Below are positions 24,901 to 33,400 of a stretch of 64,000 nt of DNA, in pieces. Position numbers and translations under genes: made by a program. How positions within the stretch are numbered: position 1 is the stretch's first letter; the number at the start of each line of letters is the position of its first letter. A model generated the notes under the pieces. It worked only from the letters and a program-made list of their open reading frames with translations. It was not told where the DNA came from and searched no databases. The DNA is from Pelecanus crispus (lineage: Eukaryota; Chordata; Aves; Pelecaniformes; Pelecanidae), in assembly GCF_030463565.1 (NCBI RefSeq), contig NC_134656.1, forward strand, positions 6,744,501-6,808,500, given 5' to 3'.

Positions 24901-25221
24901 TTGGAGAGGTCTGAGGGAAAAGAGATGCTGTTTGCAGTGTGAGAGCCCCTCTTCCCCCATGTTTTTGTAAGGGAGTATGTTTTTCACTTTTGCACAAGCC
25001 CATTAGGTGCAATGGTGCACTACCTACTTAAGCATTACCACAGAGAGTATGGGTGCTATTTTTCACATCTTTTACCTGGGGACGTGGCTGTCATGACCAG
25101 ACAGACACGTTTCCCTGAAGCTGGCCTTGTTCCCAGCTGGCACTTCAGTGGAACACGCACTGTGGTCCTCCATGAAGGTTGGTGCAGACCAATCCAACTT
25201 CTCTGGAAGGGATGAAGCCAT
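9836..25221 (-). CDS. SPO11: SPO11 meiotic DNA double-strand-break transesterase, 13 exons
   Basis: Spliced CDS on the minus strand: 25221-25076, 22500-22387, 19441-19353, 18719-18653, 18439-18331, 17701-17615, 15957-15921, 15698-15589, 14677-14578, 13245-13208, 11622-11546, 11342-11231 and 9955-9836. The total is 1,206 bases, 401 residues plus stop, close to human SPO11 (396 residues, 13 exons). SPO11 is the TopoVI-A-like subunit that cuts DNA in meiotic prophase and stays covalently bound to the 5' end through a tyrosine. The winged-helix tyrosine pair IYY is at 142-143 (Tyr143 catalytic by homology). The Toprim metal ligands are Glu229 (LIVEKDA) and Asp282/Asp284 (MDADPHG). The C-terminus is LPNKLQFGGWL. 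Every junction is GT-AG and in phase. Exons 2-13 are firm; exon 1 is inferred. No disabling mutation is seen. Confidence 0.95.
10116..10692 (+). mobile_element. Solo LTR of an avian endogenous retrovirus, copy 3
   Basis: This is the same family and orientation. It is flanked by the perfect duplication GCTTC (10111-10115 and 10693-10697). It lies in SPO11 intron 12, antisense to SPO11. The central palindrome seen in copies 1 and 2 has a C-to-T change here (10408-10423), a CpG-decay pattern. No coding capacity. Confidence 0.95.
11231..11342 (-). CDS. SPO11: SPO11 exon 12, residues 325-362
   Basis: The exon encodes RLNIHKEVLIPFTKQDENKL to PMWKKE. It has a TTCAG acceptor and a GTATGT donor, phase 0. 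Confidence 0.95.
11546..11622 (-). CDS. SPO11: SPO11 exon 11, residues 300-325
   Basis: The exon encodes SMSFEAHHLTVPSIKWLGLL to PSDLE. It has a TTTAG acceptor and a GTTAGT donor. Confidence 0.96.
13208..13245 (-). CDS. SPO11: SPO11 exon 10, residues 287-299, 38-base micro-exon
   Basis: The exon completes Gly287, then encodes VEIMCIYKYGSV. It has a CTAG acceptor and a GTGAGT donor, ending in phase 0. It matches human IEIMCIYKYGSM. Confidence 0.95.
14578..14677 (-). CDS. SPO11: SPO11 exon 9, residues 254-287, Toprim DxD
   Basis: The exon encodes GRGIPDLNTRLLVRKLWDTF to MDADPH. Asp282 and Asp284 form the DxD metal site. It has a TTAG acceptor and a GTAAAT donor. Confidence 0.96.
15589..15698 (-). 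CDS. SPO11: SPO11 exon 8, residues 217-253, Toprim glutamate
   Basis: The exon encodes NLISHAKFMLIVEKDATFQR to SPCIMIT. Glu229 is the first Toprim acid. The frame-correct acceptor is AAAAG at 15699-15703. An alternative CAG acceptor lies five bases upstream and would shift the frame. Donor GTATGT. Confidence 0.95.
15921..15957 (-). CDS. SPO11: SPO11 exon 7, residues 205-217, 37-base micro-exon
   Basis: The exon encodes AVTVPSNVQGIK plus one base of the next codon. It has a TTTTAG acceptor and a GTATCC donor. It matches human AVAVPSNIQGIR and supplies the frame needed by exon 8. Confidence 0.93.
17615..17701 (-). CDS. SPO11: SPO11 exon 6, residues 176-204
   Basis: The exon encodes LSTTKGFVAGNLSYTEEDGT to CTCGAT. 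It has a TTTCAG acceptor and a GTATGT donor, phase 0 at both ends. Confidence 0.95.
18331..18439 (-). CDS. SPO11: SPO11 exon 5, residues 139-175, catalytic tyrosine
   Basis: The exon encodes RDIYYSDTLLFGSQSVVDNI to RRSLHI. The second tyrosine (Tyr143) aligns with the human catalytic tyrosine. It has a GATAG acceptor and a GTAAGT donor. Confidence 0.96.
18653..18719 (-). CDS. SPO11: SPO11 exon 4, residues 117-139
   Basis: The exon encodes LMLKILSMIYKMVQSNTYAT then K. It has a TTTCAG acceptor and a GTAACA donor. It is only 67 bases long. Confidence 0.95.
19229..19290. repeat. T/G-rich low-complexity stretch in SPO11 intron 3
   Basis: T runs mixed with TTTGG-type units on the plus strand, 60-120 bases beyond the exon 3 donor. 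No gene content. Confidence 0.7.
19353..19441 (-). CDS. SPO11: SPO11 exon 3, residues 87-117
   Basis: The exon encodes FKDAVGLQMIPHCATKQIR to SAPKF. It has a TATCAG acceptor and a GTAAGT donor. It matches human FEDSVGLQMVSHCTTRKIKS. Confidence 0.95.
20676..20735. repeat. Polypyrimidine tract in SPO11 intron 2
   Basis: A long C/T run on the plus strand with an internal run of about 18 T. It lies mid-intron and is not next to an exon. Confidence 0.8.
22387..22500 (-). CDS. SPO11: SPO11 exon 2, residues 49-87 (split codons)
   Basis: The exon encodes SEVLEAIENVIQDVLKSLAQ to SDWRNI. It has a TTTCAG acceptor and a GTAAGT donor. It is 114 bases, exactly 38 codons, so skipping keeps the frame, as in mammalian SPO11-alpha. 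Confidence 0.95.
25076..25221 (-). CDS. SPO11: SPO11 exon 1 (proposed), residues 1-48
   Basis: The ATG at 25221-25219 follows an in-frame TAA. The frame reads MASSLPEKLDWSAPTF, then MEDHSACSTE, and ends CCC AG|GTAAAA. The two-base overhang AG joins exon 2 (T TCT GAA) to give Ser-Ser-Glu-Val, matching human SSSEVL. Its length (48 codons) is close to the human first exon. The sequence is unlike the human FFDVLDRHRE segment, so support rests on position, phase, donor and length. A second in-frame ATG at 25173 would give a protein 16 residues shorter. Confidence 0.6.
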
Positions 25222-25371
25222 GTAAAAAAGAGGCAAAAGAGATTACCAAAGAAACTAGAAAAGGCTATTCTGCATGCTGGACTTTAAACTCATGATCTGA
25301 GGTCAACGCATAGGGCCAGAGAGAAAAAGCAGAAAATTTCTGTAGAAACTAAAGTCAAGATTTTCCTGCCC
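25222..25371 (-). promoter_or_regulatory. SPO11: Putative SPO11 5' untranslated/proximal promoter segment
   Basis: This 150-base segment separates the proposed ATG from the minisatellite. It is A/G-rich on the plus strand with no clear TATA box. The assignment depends wholly on the exon 1 call. Confidence 0.35.
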
Positions 25372-25885
25372 TTCCTGACTGACTGAGGGCTTTTCCCGCC
25401 TTTTCTAACGGACAGGAGCTGGCCCTGCCCTTCCTGACTGACTGAGGGCTTTTCCCGCCTTTTCTAACGGACAGGAGCTGGCCCTGCCCTTCCTGACTGA
25501 CTGAGGGCTTTTCCCGCCTTTTCTAACGGACAGGAGCTGGCCCTGCCCTTCCTGACTGACTGAGGGCTTTTCCCGCCTTTTCTAACGGACAGGAGCTGGC
25601 CCTGCCCTTCCTGACTGACTGAGGGCTTTTCCCGCCTTTTCTAACGGACAGGAGCTGGCCCTGCCCTTCCTGACTGACTGAGGGCTTTTCCCGCCTTTTC
25701 TAACGGACAGGAGCTGGCCCTGCCCTTCCTGACTGACTGAGGGCTTTTCCCGCTCTTTCTGACTGACCAATGGCTTTCCCCGCTCTTCCTGACTGACCAA
25801 TGGCTTTTCCTGCTCTTGCTAACAGACAGGAGGAGGCCCCGCCCACCCTAACTGACAGGGACCTTCTCCCGCCCTTCCTGACTGA
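25372..25885. repeat. 59-bp minisatellite upstream of SPO11
   Basis: Six perfect tandem copies of a 59-base unit run from 25372 to 25725. A degenerate tail with 29-30-base half-units follows to about 25885. Each perfect unit begins TTCCTGACTGACTGAGGG and holds TTTTCCCGCC and TAACGGAC on the plus strand. The tail holds two CCAAT boxes at 25767-25771 and 25797-25801, and TAACAGAC and TAACTGAC variants. The unit looks like a dimer of an older monomer of about 30 bases. The array sits 150-660 bases upstream of the proposed SPO11 start codon. Confidence 0.97.
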
Positions 25886-28800
25886 CTGCATCCTCTCTGG
25901 GAACTGAACCTTAAAGCTGCCTCTGGAGCTGCTGTGCATGAGCAGATATTTGAGCACAAACTTCATAGCAACCACATCTCGGGGTCACTGGAATAAATCC
26001 GGCCAAAGCGGCCAAATGGCTCATCAATAATTTCCTCATCCTTTCTGAATGACCAGCAATTATTTTCTTCCCTCAATATCAAATGTCTTTTCCTAACTGT
26101 TCTCAGCAGCTGGAAGAAAGCCAAAAAAGCTGAAAGCTCCAGTGCAAATTCAAGTGCTGAACAATCAGCTTCATTGCCCAAAATGGGATTCGACTCCTAT
26201 TGAGATTAAAAATTTAATACTATTTTTATAATTTGCCTTCAGCATTCAGAAGTTTTAGAATAGACTTGGGATATGTTTTCAAATCTTTCTCAATACACTG
26301 TTAAAACCTTGTGTTCTGAACAAACAATAAACCCCCAATTCTAAGAGTCATGAATCACTGGCTTCCAAGGAAGCCAAGATTTAAGGAAAAAATGCTAAAT
26401 TTTGTAAGGCTTATGACTGAACCAAGACTTTTATGATTCATGTGGCATCCTCAGCCAGAGGGCATCACTTCAAATGGGCAACACACTGCCAGAGACTGAC
26501 TGCAAATTTGAAAAGAAACCCCACATGTGATGATCATTTTGGTGCATTTCGTACCTGTTATCTTTAGGCGTTCACCTTTTCCTACGAAAATTCCAGTCTG
26601 CTCTTTCACTTCAGAAAGTTTTAACTCTTTGTAATTTTAAAAAGAAGACATGGTACTTCTGGGAGACGTGAAGGCCAGAAGAGTGCACGGGTGTGTGGCC
26701 AGTTGCCGTTCATTGCCAAAACAGCCCCGCTGCAGCCCCGGGTGCTCCCGGAGAAGAACCGCACGCTCGGTTTCTTCAGTGGGTTTGGAGTGCAGAGATC
26801 AGGGCTCCTTCACTGGCAGCTCGATGGTGGAAAAAAAGCAAACCCTAGGAATTTAAACTGCTCTTACCTTTGCAGTTACATATGCCAAAGCATATTTTCA
26901 GCTCCTAACTACATCATCGTCATTGACTGCCTGATAGCGGTCATTCTGAGAGTGTTAGCAGTTACTTAGGAGATAAATATCTTAAAGGCTTGTCCTTTCT
27001 AGAGAAAATGTTTTAAAGCCCACTGTTGATAACATCGTCTTTTATGCACAGCAGCCAGCAATATTGGAAGCTGTGCTGTATCTAGCTCGCTGCCAACAGC
27101 ATTTCAAATGTTGCGATGCTTAGACTTGTTAGCAAATTAGATGACGTAGTGTTTAAAATGTTGGAGGCAGCTGGTTTCTCCTGCTGTTCCATTAGCTACT
27201 ACCCCTGAACCTTTCTTCTTCAGTACTCGTAAGAGTAAGCAGTCCAAATCCAGCTTGGGTAGGTAATTAAAAAATTCAGGCATTGATTTATTGAAGGAAA
27301 ACCTCAGGCTATGACGATATAAACACAAGGTGCTTCAATTAACAGAGGGGGAGCAAAAGAAAGGGGAATTAATAAATTGAAATTTTCAGATCTTTCATCT
27401 TAAGCCTTTGGCCTTTGGGTACCTTGAGATCACTCCGGAAATATTTGTGTAAAATCTCTGTAGCTCTTTCCAACAATTCAACATCAAAATCAACAGATTT
27501 TTGTTTGATATAGAACTGACAAAATTATATCATGCCCCTAGCAACAGATTGCAAACAAAACTATATACATCAACTTGTGAGGAGCTAATATAATGACTTG
27601 TCTCTTCCTCAGAGCAGCAAACAGCAACTATAAAAAAGCAAAACCAAAAGACTCAATGCTTATACCTGAGTTAGCAAAACAGAGATTGAAAAACAAGCAA
27701 CAATAACAAAAATTTCCATGCTTCAACCTTAATATTGCACACATATATGTAAATATATACACATATATATAACCACACAAATCAGTATCCAGAATATGAT
27801 CAGTAAATGAACTAGCAGGTTCATTTCCTAAAGCCCTCTTTCTTTCTTTATTTCCCCTTTTTAAACTCTGCTCGCAAAAAAAAAAAAAAAAAAATCAATT
27901 GCAAATACTGACTGCATTTTTTATATATATTAGAAGGAAAAGTATTAGGAAAACAAATAATGAGCCATTATGAAATGTTAAGGTGGAAAGAAAAATATGA
28001 AAAAAAGCAGTGTAACCGATGCAGTTACCTGTTTGTCTTGCTTCTACAAAGATGTGCAGTAGAGGGCACCACAGATGGCAGAGAAAAGGAGGTTACTACT
28101 TTGAAGCTGTAAAATTTAACACTATGATTTCACTAATCCTTATTAAAGCAAGTATGATAGGTAATGAAACACTTTCAGATTTGTTTGCTTTAAAAGATAG
28201 CCGGTTATCAAAAGTTCCCTTAAGATTGTCTCCTATTATAAACACATGCCCTTATCAGTACACTTTTGGAGGAAGCTATGCTATGAAATAGTCTGTATGA
28301 GCTGTCTGATGCCAATTTCAAAGTCTGTCTGTAACTTCCGAAGAAGAACCTGTCTGGGTCAAAACTGTTGCTATCACTACATACTATACACCGAAAGAGC
28401 TATACAGAACAAAACTTCAATTATCTTAGCGCCAAGATTTTAAACTGCTTGTTACTGATTTCTCATATATAAATAACTGCAGTAGTAGCATAAATAATAC
28501 ATAAAATATGTAAAGGCATATGTATGCTTTTACCTTTTCTTCACTGCATACCTTATCAAAAGATTTCTCCTCTTTTCATATGGAATTAGTCTCTTACACT
28601 AAGTTTTCATGATTGCTACGGTAAGTATTTCTCACCAAATGCTCTGTCCTGAATTCTTTTAATAGCCTGGTAGGCACACCGGTGGACCTGATATGCTTAT
28701 TTTCAATTAATGTCAAAGAGCATGTGAACTCCAGTCTTTCACTCAAGCCTAAAACAAGGGGAGACATCTGTAAAAGGTAGTGATTCAGTGCAAGCAGAAG

Positions 28801-30001
28801 TATTTGGGCCGGATAGGGGTGTTAAGGAGATAGATGAAGGCTCAAAAACTACAGTAAGAACAGGGGAAAAAAAAAAAATCTCCACTAGCCATTTAAGTGC
28901 TTCTTGGGAATATGGCTACTGTGTTCCAGCAGGCTTCAATTTCTTTCTGGCTTCCTTGGTTGTGATCTGGACAATCCTTGGAAGGACAGACATTTTGTAA
29001 GCCAACAGATTTTACTGTAAGTTAGGACGAAACAGGAGCCAGATCTATCACCTGCCAGTTACATGAAAAGTTGCTGATCTTTTTCTAATGAGCAAAGCCC
29101 AGAGAAATAGGAGACGAAAAGTCATTCACTGCTAACAGCTAACAACTTCAAATGGATATCTCTCTCCTAACGTGGTTGGTTAAAAAAGAAACCCCAAACT
29201 AATACATGTTTTCAGTTTACCTAGCTCTGGAGTGAGAAACACCTGTAAAATATTTATTCTGTGGTGAGCCAAATTACCATAAGAGGAAGTGGGTTTTTGT
29301 TACCATCCCTTCTTTTTGTGTTTTATCTTTCAGCCAGAAATAAACTCTAACAGGCCTTTCTTAAAAGGAAAAGTAACTTTAATCTAACCTCTGTCACAGC
29401 GATTTTCAGATCCACCATTTTCTAATGCTTTTAGGGGCGGGAATGTATTTTGGGTGGCAGGGCAAGACAGGTATTTGAGACAAAGAAACAAAGTAAATTA
29501 AATAAAAAATGCTTTTTTCCCAATTTAGCATAAATGCCATGTGCACTCTGATTCATTGACAATAATTAAGCTGCAAACAGGCAGCATTATATGACTGAAC
29601 ATTCAAAGACATAACTTTTATGTGCTGAGAAGTTTGAGCTTGCTCAGTACTATCCTATCACAGCCAATATTTCTCATTCCTAAACTGGTCTCACACTAAG
29701 ATAGGACACTCCTTCAGCCTGATTCCCGCTCTGTAGTCCCGGTTACTATATCAACTTCTCACACGTGCTGCAGTTTTAAAACAGTAACTGCAGGCTGTAG
29801 GCATATACCCTACCTGGGAAAAAAAAAAAAAAATCCAACAAACCAGTCGTAGCAGCATTAAGGCTTGGAAAAGTTAGGCAAAACTGAGAATAAGATTTTA
29901 TATGGGGAAGTTGGGCATTCTATTACTTTTATTGTTCTTTTGAAGAGGATGTTGTGGAGGACCATAGAGAAAATATTTTGAAACATCCAAGCCCCCATGT
30001 A
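25886..30001. other. Gene-free interval upstream of SPO11
   Basis: AT-rich, with no coding exon recognised on either strand. It includes a small GC-richer patch (26650-26800), a TA/CA-rich stretch (27735-27775), and poly(A) runs near 27877-27894 and 29819-29833. Confidence 0.6.
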
Positions 30002-30478
30002 TCACAGAATCATAGACTAGTTTGGGTTGGAAGGGACCTTTAGAGGTCATCTAGCCCAACCCCCTGCAGTGACAGGGACAGCTTTAACCAGATCAGGGTG
30101 CTCAGAGCCCCGTCCAACCTGACCTGGAATGTTTCCAGGGATGGGGCCTCCACCACCTCTCTGGGCAACCTGTGCCAGTGTTTCACCACCCTCAATGTAA
30201 AAAAATTTCTTCCTTATATCTAGTCTAAATCTACCCCCTTTTAGTTTGAAACCATTACCCCTTGTCCTATCGCAACAGGTCCTACTAAAAGTCCGTCCCC
30301 ATCTTTCTTATAGGCCCCCTTTAAGCACTGGAAGGCTGCTATAAGGTGTCCCCGCAGCCTTCTCTTCTCCAACCCCAAATCCCTCAGCCTGTCCTCACAG
30401 CAGAGGTGTTCCAGCCCTCGGATCATCTTTGTGGCTCTCCTCTGGATGCACTCCAACAGGTCCATGTCCTTCTTGTAC
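30002..30478 (-). mobile_element. CR1 LINE, 5'-truncated, with end of ORF2
   Basis: Read on the minus strand, the segment starts in the C-terminal part of CR1 ORF2. 30465-30241 encodes [20 protein letters not shown] and [20 protein letters not shown], the usual CR1 reverse-transcriptase tail, before a frame break. It ends at the 3' terminus next to 30002 with the CR1 octamer-like TATGATTCTG. No complete retrotransposon protein is present. Confidence 0.96.
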
Positions 30479-33400
30479 TAAGTGTAAGTGACTGCTGCAA
30501 ATAAAACAAACAGATTGTCTTGCTGTTGAAGAACTTACAGGTCTCTCACATACAAATAATAAATATAATTGTCTATATTATGGACAGAATGTTAAACTCT
30601 TTCTCTGCTGTCTTCTGTATCAAAATCCCATGACAGCTGAATAACAAAAGAGATCGGGCAAATACATGGTGCCACTCTCTGCACACAATGCCCGTCTATT
30701 TCTAAGAGAAACAAACACCTATCATTTACCTACTACCCCATTTTTCATTACTAGGAATGGGAATCAAATTAAAATCGGGGCTGAAGTGCTTATATAGCAG
30801 CTAAATAAATAATAAGGCTGGGGGCCTATGGGTGAGTTACAGGCAATTGCCTCCACTGTCTCCGGCAACTCCCAGAAATCAGCTGCTCTTATTGTCTGTG
30901 CAGTAAAAACCTGACCAAACCCACTTGTCAGCAGTGGGAACTTCTCAGGAAGTTCTCAGGAAGTTCTATGTCATACCATAGAAGCAGTAATAATACCCAA
31001 TGAATTGATTTGTAAACATCTATATACTTGTAAAAAATCCAAATCTGGTTTTAACTGAACATTGAATAAACATGTTATTAGGAAAAATTCTGATTAAAAA
31101 AATGTGTTAAAGGGAAAATATGTTGAAACAAACAAATGGAAGACATTTGTGCTAAAACATAACTGGAAAGCAAGAATGTCTTCTACTCCATGTTTATGTG
31201 ACAGCTTGGAAATAGCGGTCTTGGAAACAGCTGCACCATTTCTTCTGGCTTTTGAAAGGTAAAATGTCTTGTTTATTTTCTGTTTTCCTTTTGTTGGCAA
31301 AATCCTAGAAAGCATGAAAACTCAGGTGTGATTTTGTTCTTTAAACCCAAAAATGCCAGCTGCTGTACATTAAAAATGCTTGAGCCAAAATCTGTTCTTT
31401 CATTTATATGAATGCTACACCAGTGTTGTCACAGCCCCAGATTTATGCCAACAGGTAAAACTTGGGATGGACTTTAGACCTTTGTTATTAACTATTTAAT
31501 AATGCCTGGGGAAAGTGAAGTAAGAGGATGACGTAGGAGTCTATTCTGACACCGAGTACTGTGGGCCATATAAATAACAAAAAGGGTGGGGCAGCTGATT
31601 AACAGACTTCTACTTCATTTTTGGAAGCCTAGATTAAAATCAACTTTATGTCATCCTTTAAAATGCATTTGGTGATTTTAATTAAGCTACTAATGTTAAT
31701 TGGTCCACACCACAAAAATGCCAGGGGCATTGTGATGTCATTTTGGACTAATGGCAACCTTTGCTTTTGAGGGTCCTAAGGCTCAGTAAAAAGTGTATCA
31801 AATAAAAAAACAGCATAGATGTCTTATCTTGGTTTGCTGGGGTTTTTTACTGGAGGAGAAGAGAAAAACCATGATTCAAATATAAACATGAATCCAGCCC
31901 AAAACGTGTCTTACCAAGTTGTTGTATCAGTAGTTATGAATCCAGTGAGATTGTTAACTGGCCTTCAGTGAAGACTTCTCTGCGCTGCCTTTCCAGGATA
32001 CATTTTTAGTCCATTCAAACATTTTGCAGTCTTTCTGTATATTTATAGACCGCTCTTTTGTCTCTACTCAGAGCAAACTCAAACGTGTCAGCTGGATGTC
32101 TCTGCCGTAAACCATCTTCTGTATTTGGCCATGGAGGAAGGTATGACATTTTACTTTGTTTTGCCTTGTTTCACTGCTGTTGGCGATGAAGGCTACCAAC
32201 CGTCTTGAGTCTGGCTTGATGGATCTTCTTCCAGGCAACTTTCTGTCTTCAGGTTTAAATCTGGGCTCTGGAAGGTACTGGACCAGAAGAATCACAAGGA
32301 TGTCCCACAGCCAAAAATGTATACAGCTCACAGCTACAAGAAGGTGTTAATTAAATGTTTGGTTAATAAAACTATGGAGTCTGTGCACATAAATACAAAC
32401 TTCTACAATATAAAGCTCTCCCTAGCTGAGCTCATGTATTGATCCCAAAGGGAGTTCAGTGCTGAATATGGGCCTTAAAGAATTGAATAGAACAAATTTA
32501 TACTATTCTCTGAAGACAAAGTCTTCTGGCACAAACAGGAGTTTGGAGCTGTGGACTAAAGGTTTTTCTACACTGGAAAATTGACTGGAATTGCTATTGC
32601 AGAACAAGCTATTCTGCAACAACTTACTGTCTGACCCGTGACTTTTCCAGACTAGAATATGCACAGAGGGAGCTATTATGGATAGTTTATTCAGAAATAG
32701 CTATTGCGGTCACTTTTCCCACACAGATAAATGCACAGTGTCCATGCATATCTATAGTAAGGAAAAAGCTTGGGGTTTTTTACGGAAGAATACTTTTTTT
32801 CTGACATATAACATGTGGCAAAATGGTGAAGTAGACAGGGAACTTTCAATCAGATCCTGATGCAATTGATTAAGACCCTTTATTGAATTTACTAATATAA
32901 GATATATTATAATAATTTACTATGATTACTTACATGCTAAGAACATCTCTACATCTGCAAGGCTATGCCCATTACAGGATGTTGCATCAGCTTAACTAAA
33001 TCATTTAAAAAAACCCAGATCTAATTAAGTCAGTGCAAAAATATTAACAAAATTATTTGCTGTAGTCTCTGATTGATGGATCTCACATCTCAGTCATCAG
33101 CCTTCTGATAATATCATACACATTGTTAGAAAGAAATATACAACTGTTCCATGCCTCTGCAAAAGCCAAACTTTTTTGGTGTTAGCTCATTAATTTTAAT
33201 AAACAATAAATAAACAGTAAATAGCCACTTGCTGTAAGCAGTACCTCTTCTAGTTTAAGCATTCCTTTTTCTGTTTTGGGCACAGGTGGATGATTGGTGG
33301 GTCTAGCACTTGTTACCAGAGAGAGAGTTCCTTTCTAAAAAATCTGTTGTAGTGTTAATTTATTATTTCAATATTTTTCTGCATGTCCTCTACTCTGTAA

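Noticed and set aside
25372-25885. CRISPR-like array
   Set aside because: There are no variable spacers: whole 59-base units are identical and contiguous. This is a eukaryotic minisatellite.
25582-25975. Repetitive minus-strand frames with SVRKGG/SQSGRAG units
   Set aside because: They are translations of the 59-bp minisatellite. Because 59 is not a multiple of three, the frame rotates in each unit, which does not fit a selected peptide repeat.
25963-26181. 72-codon minus-strand frame considered as SPO11 exon 1
   Set aside because: It has no resemblance to SPO11 and lies beyond the minisatellite. The frame at 25221-25076 fits phase and donor better.
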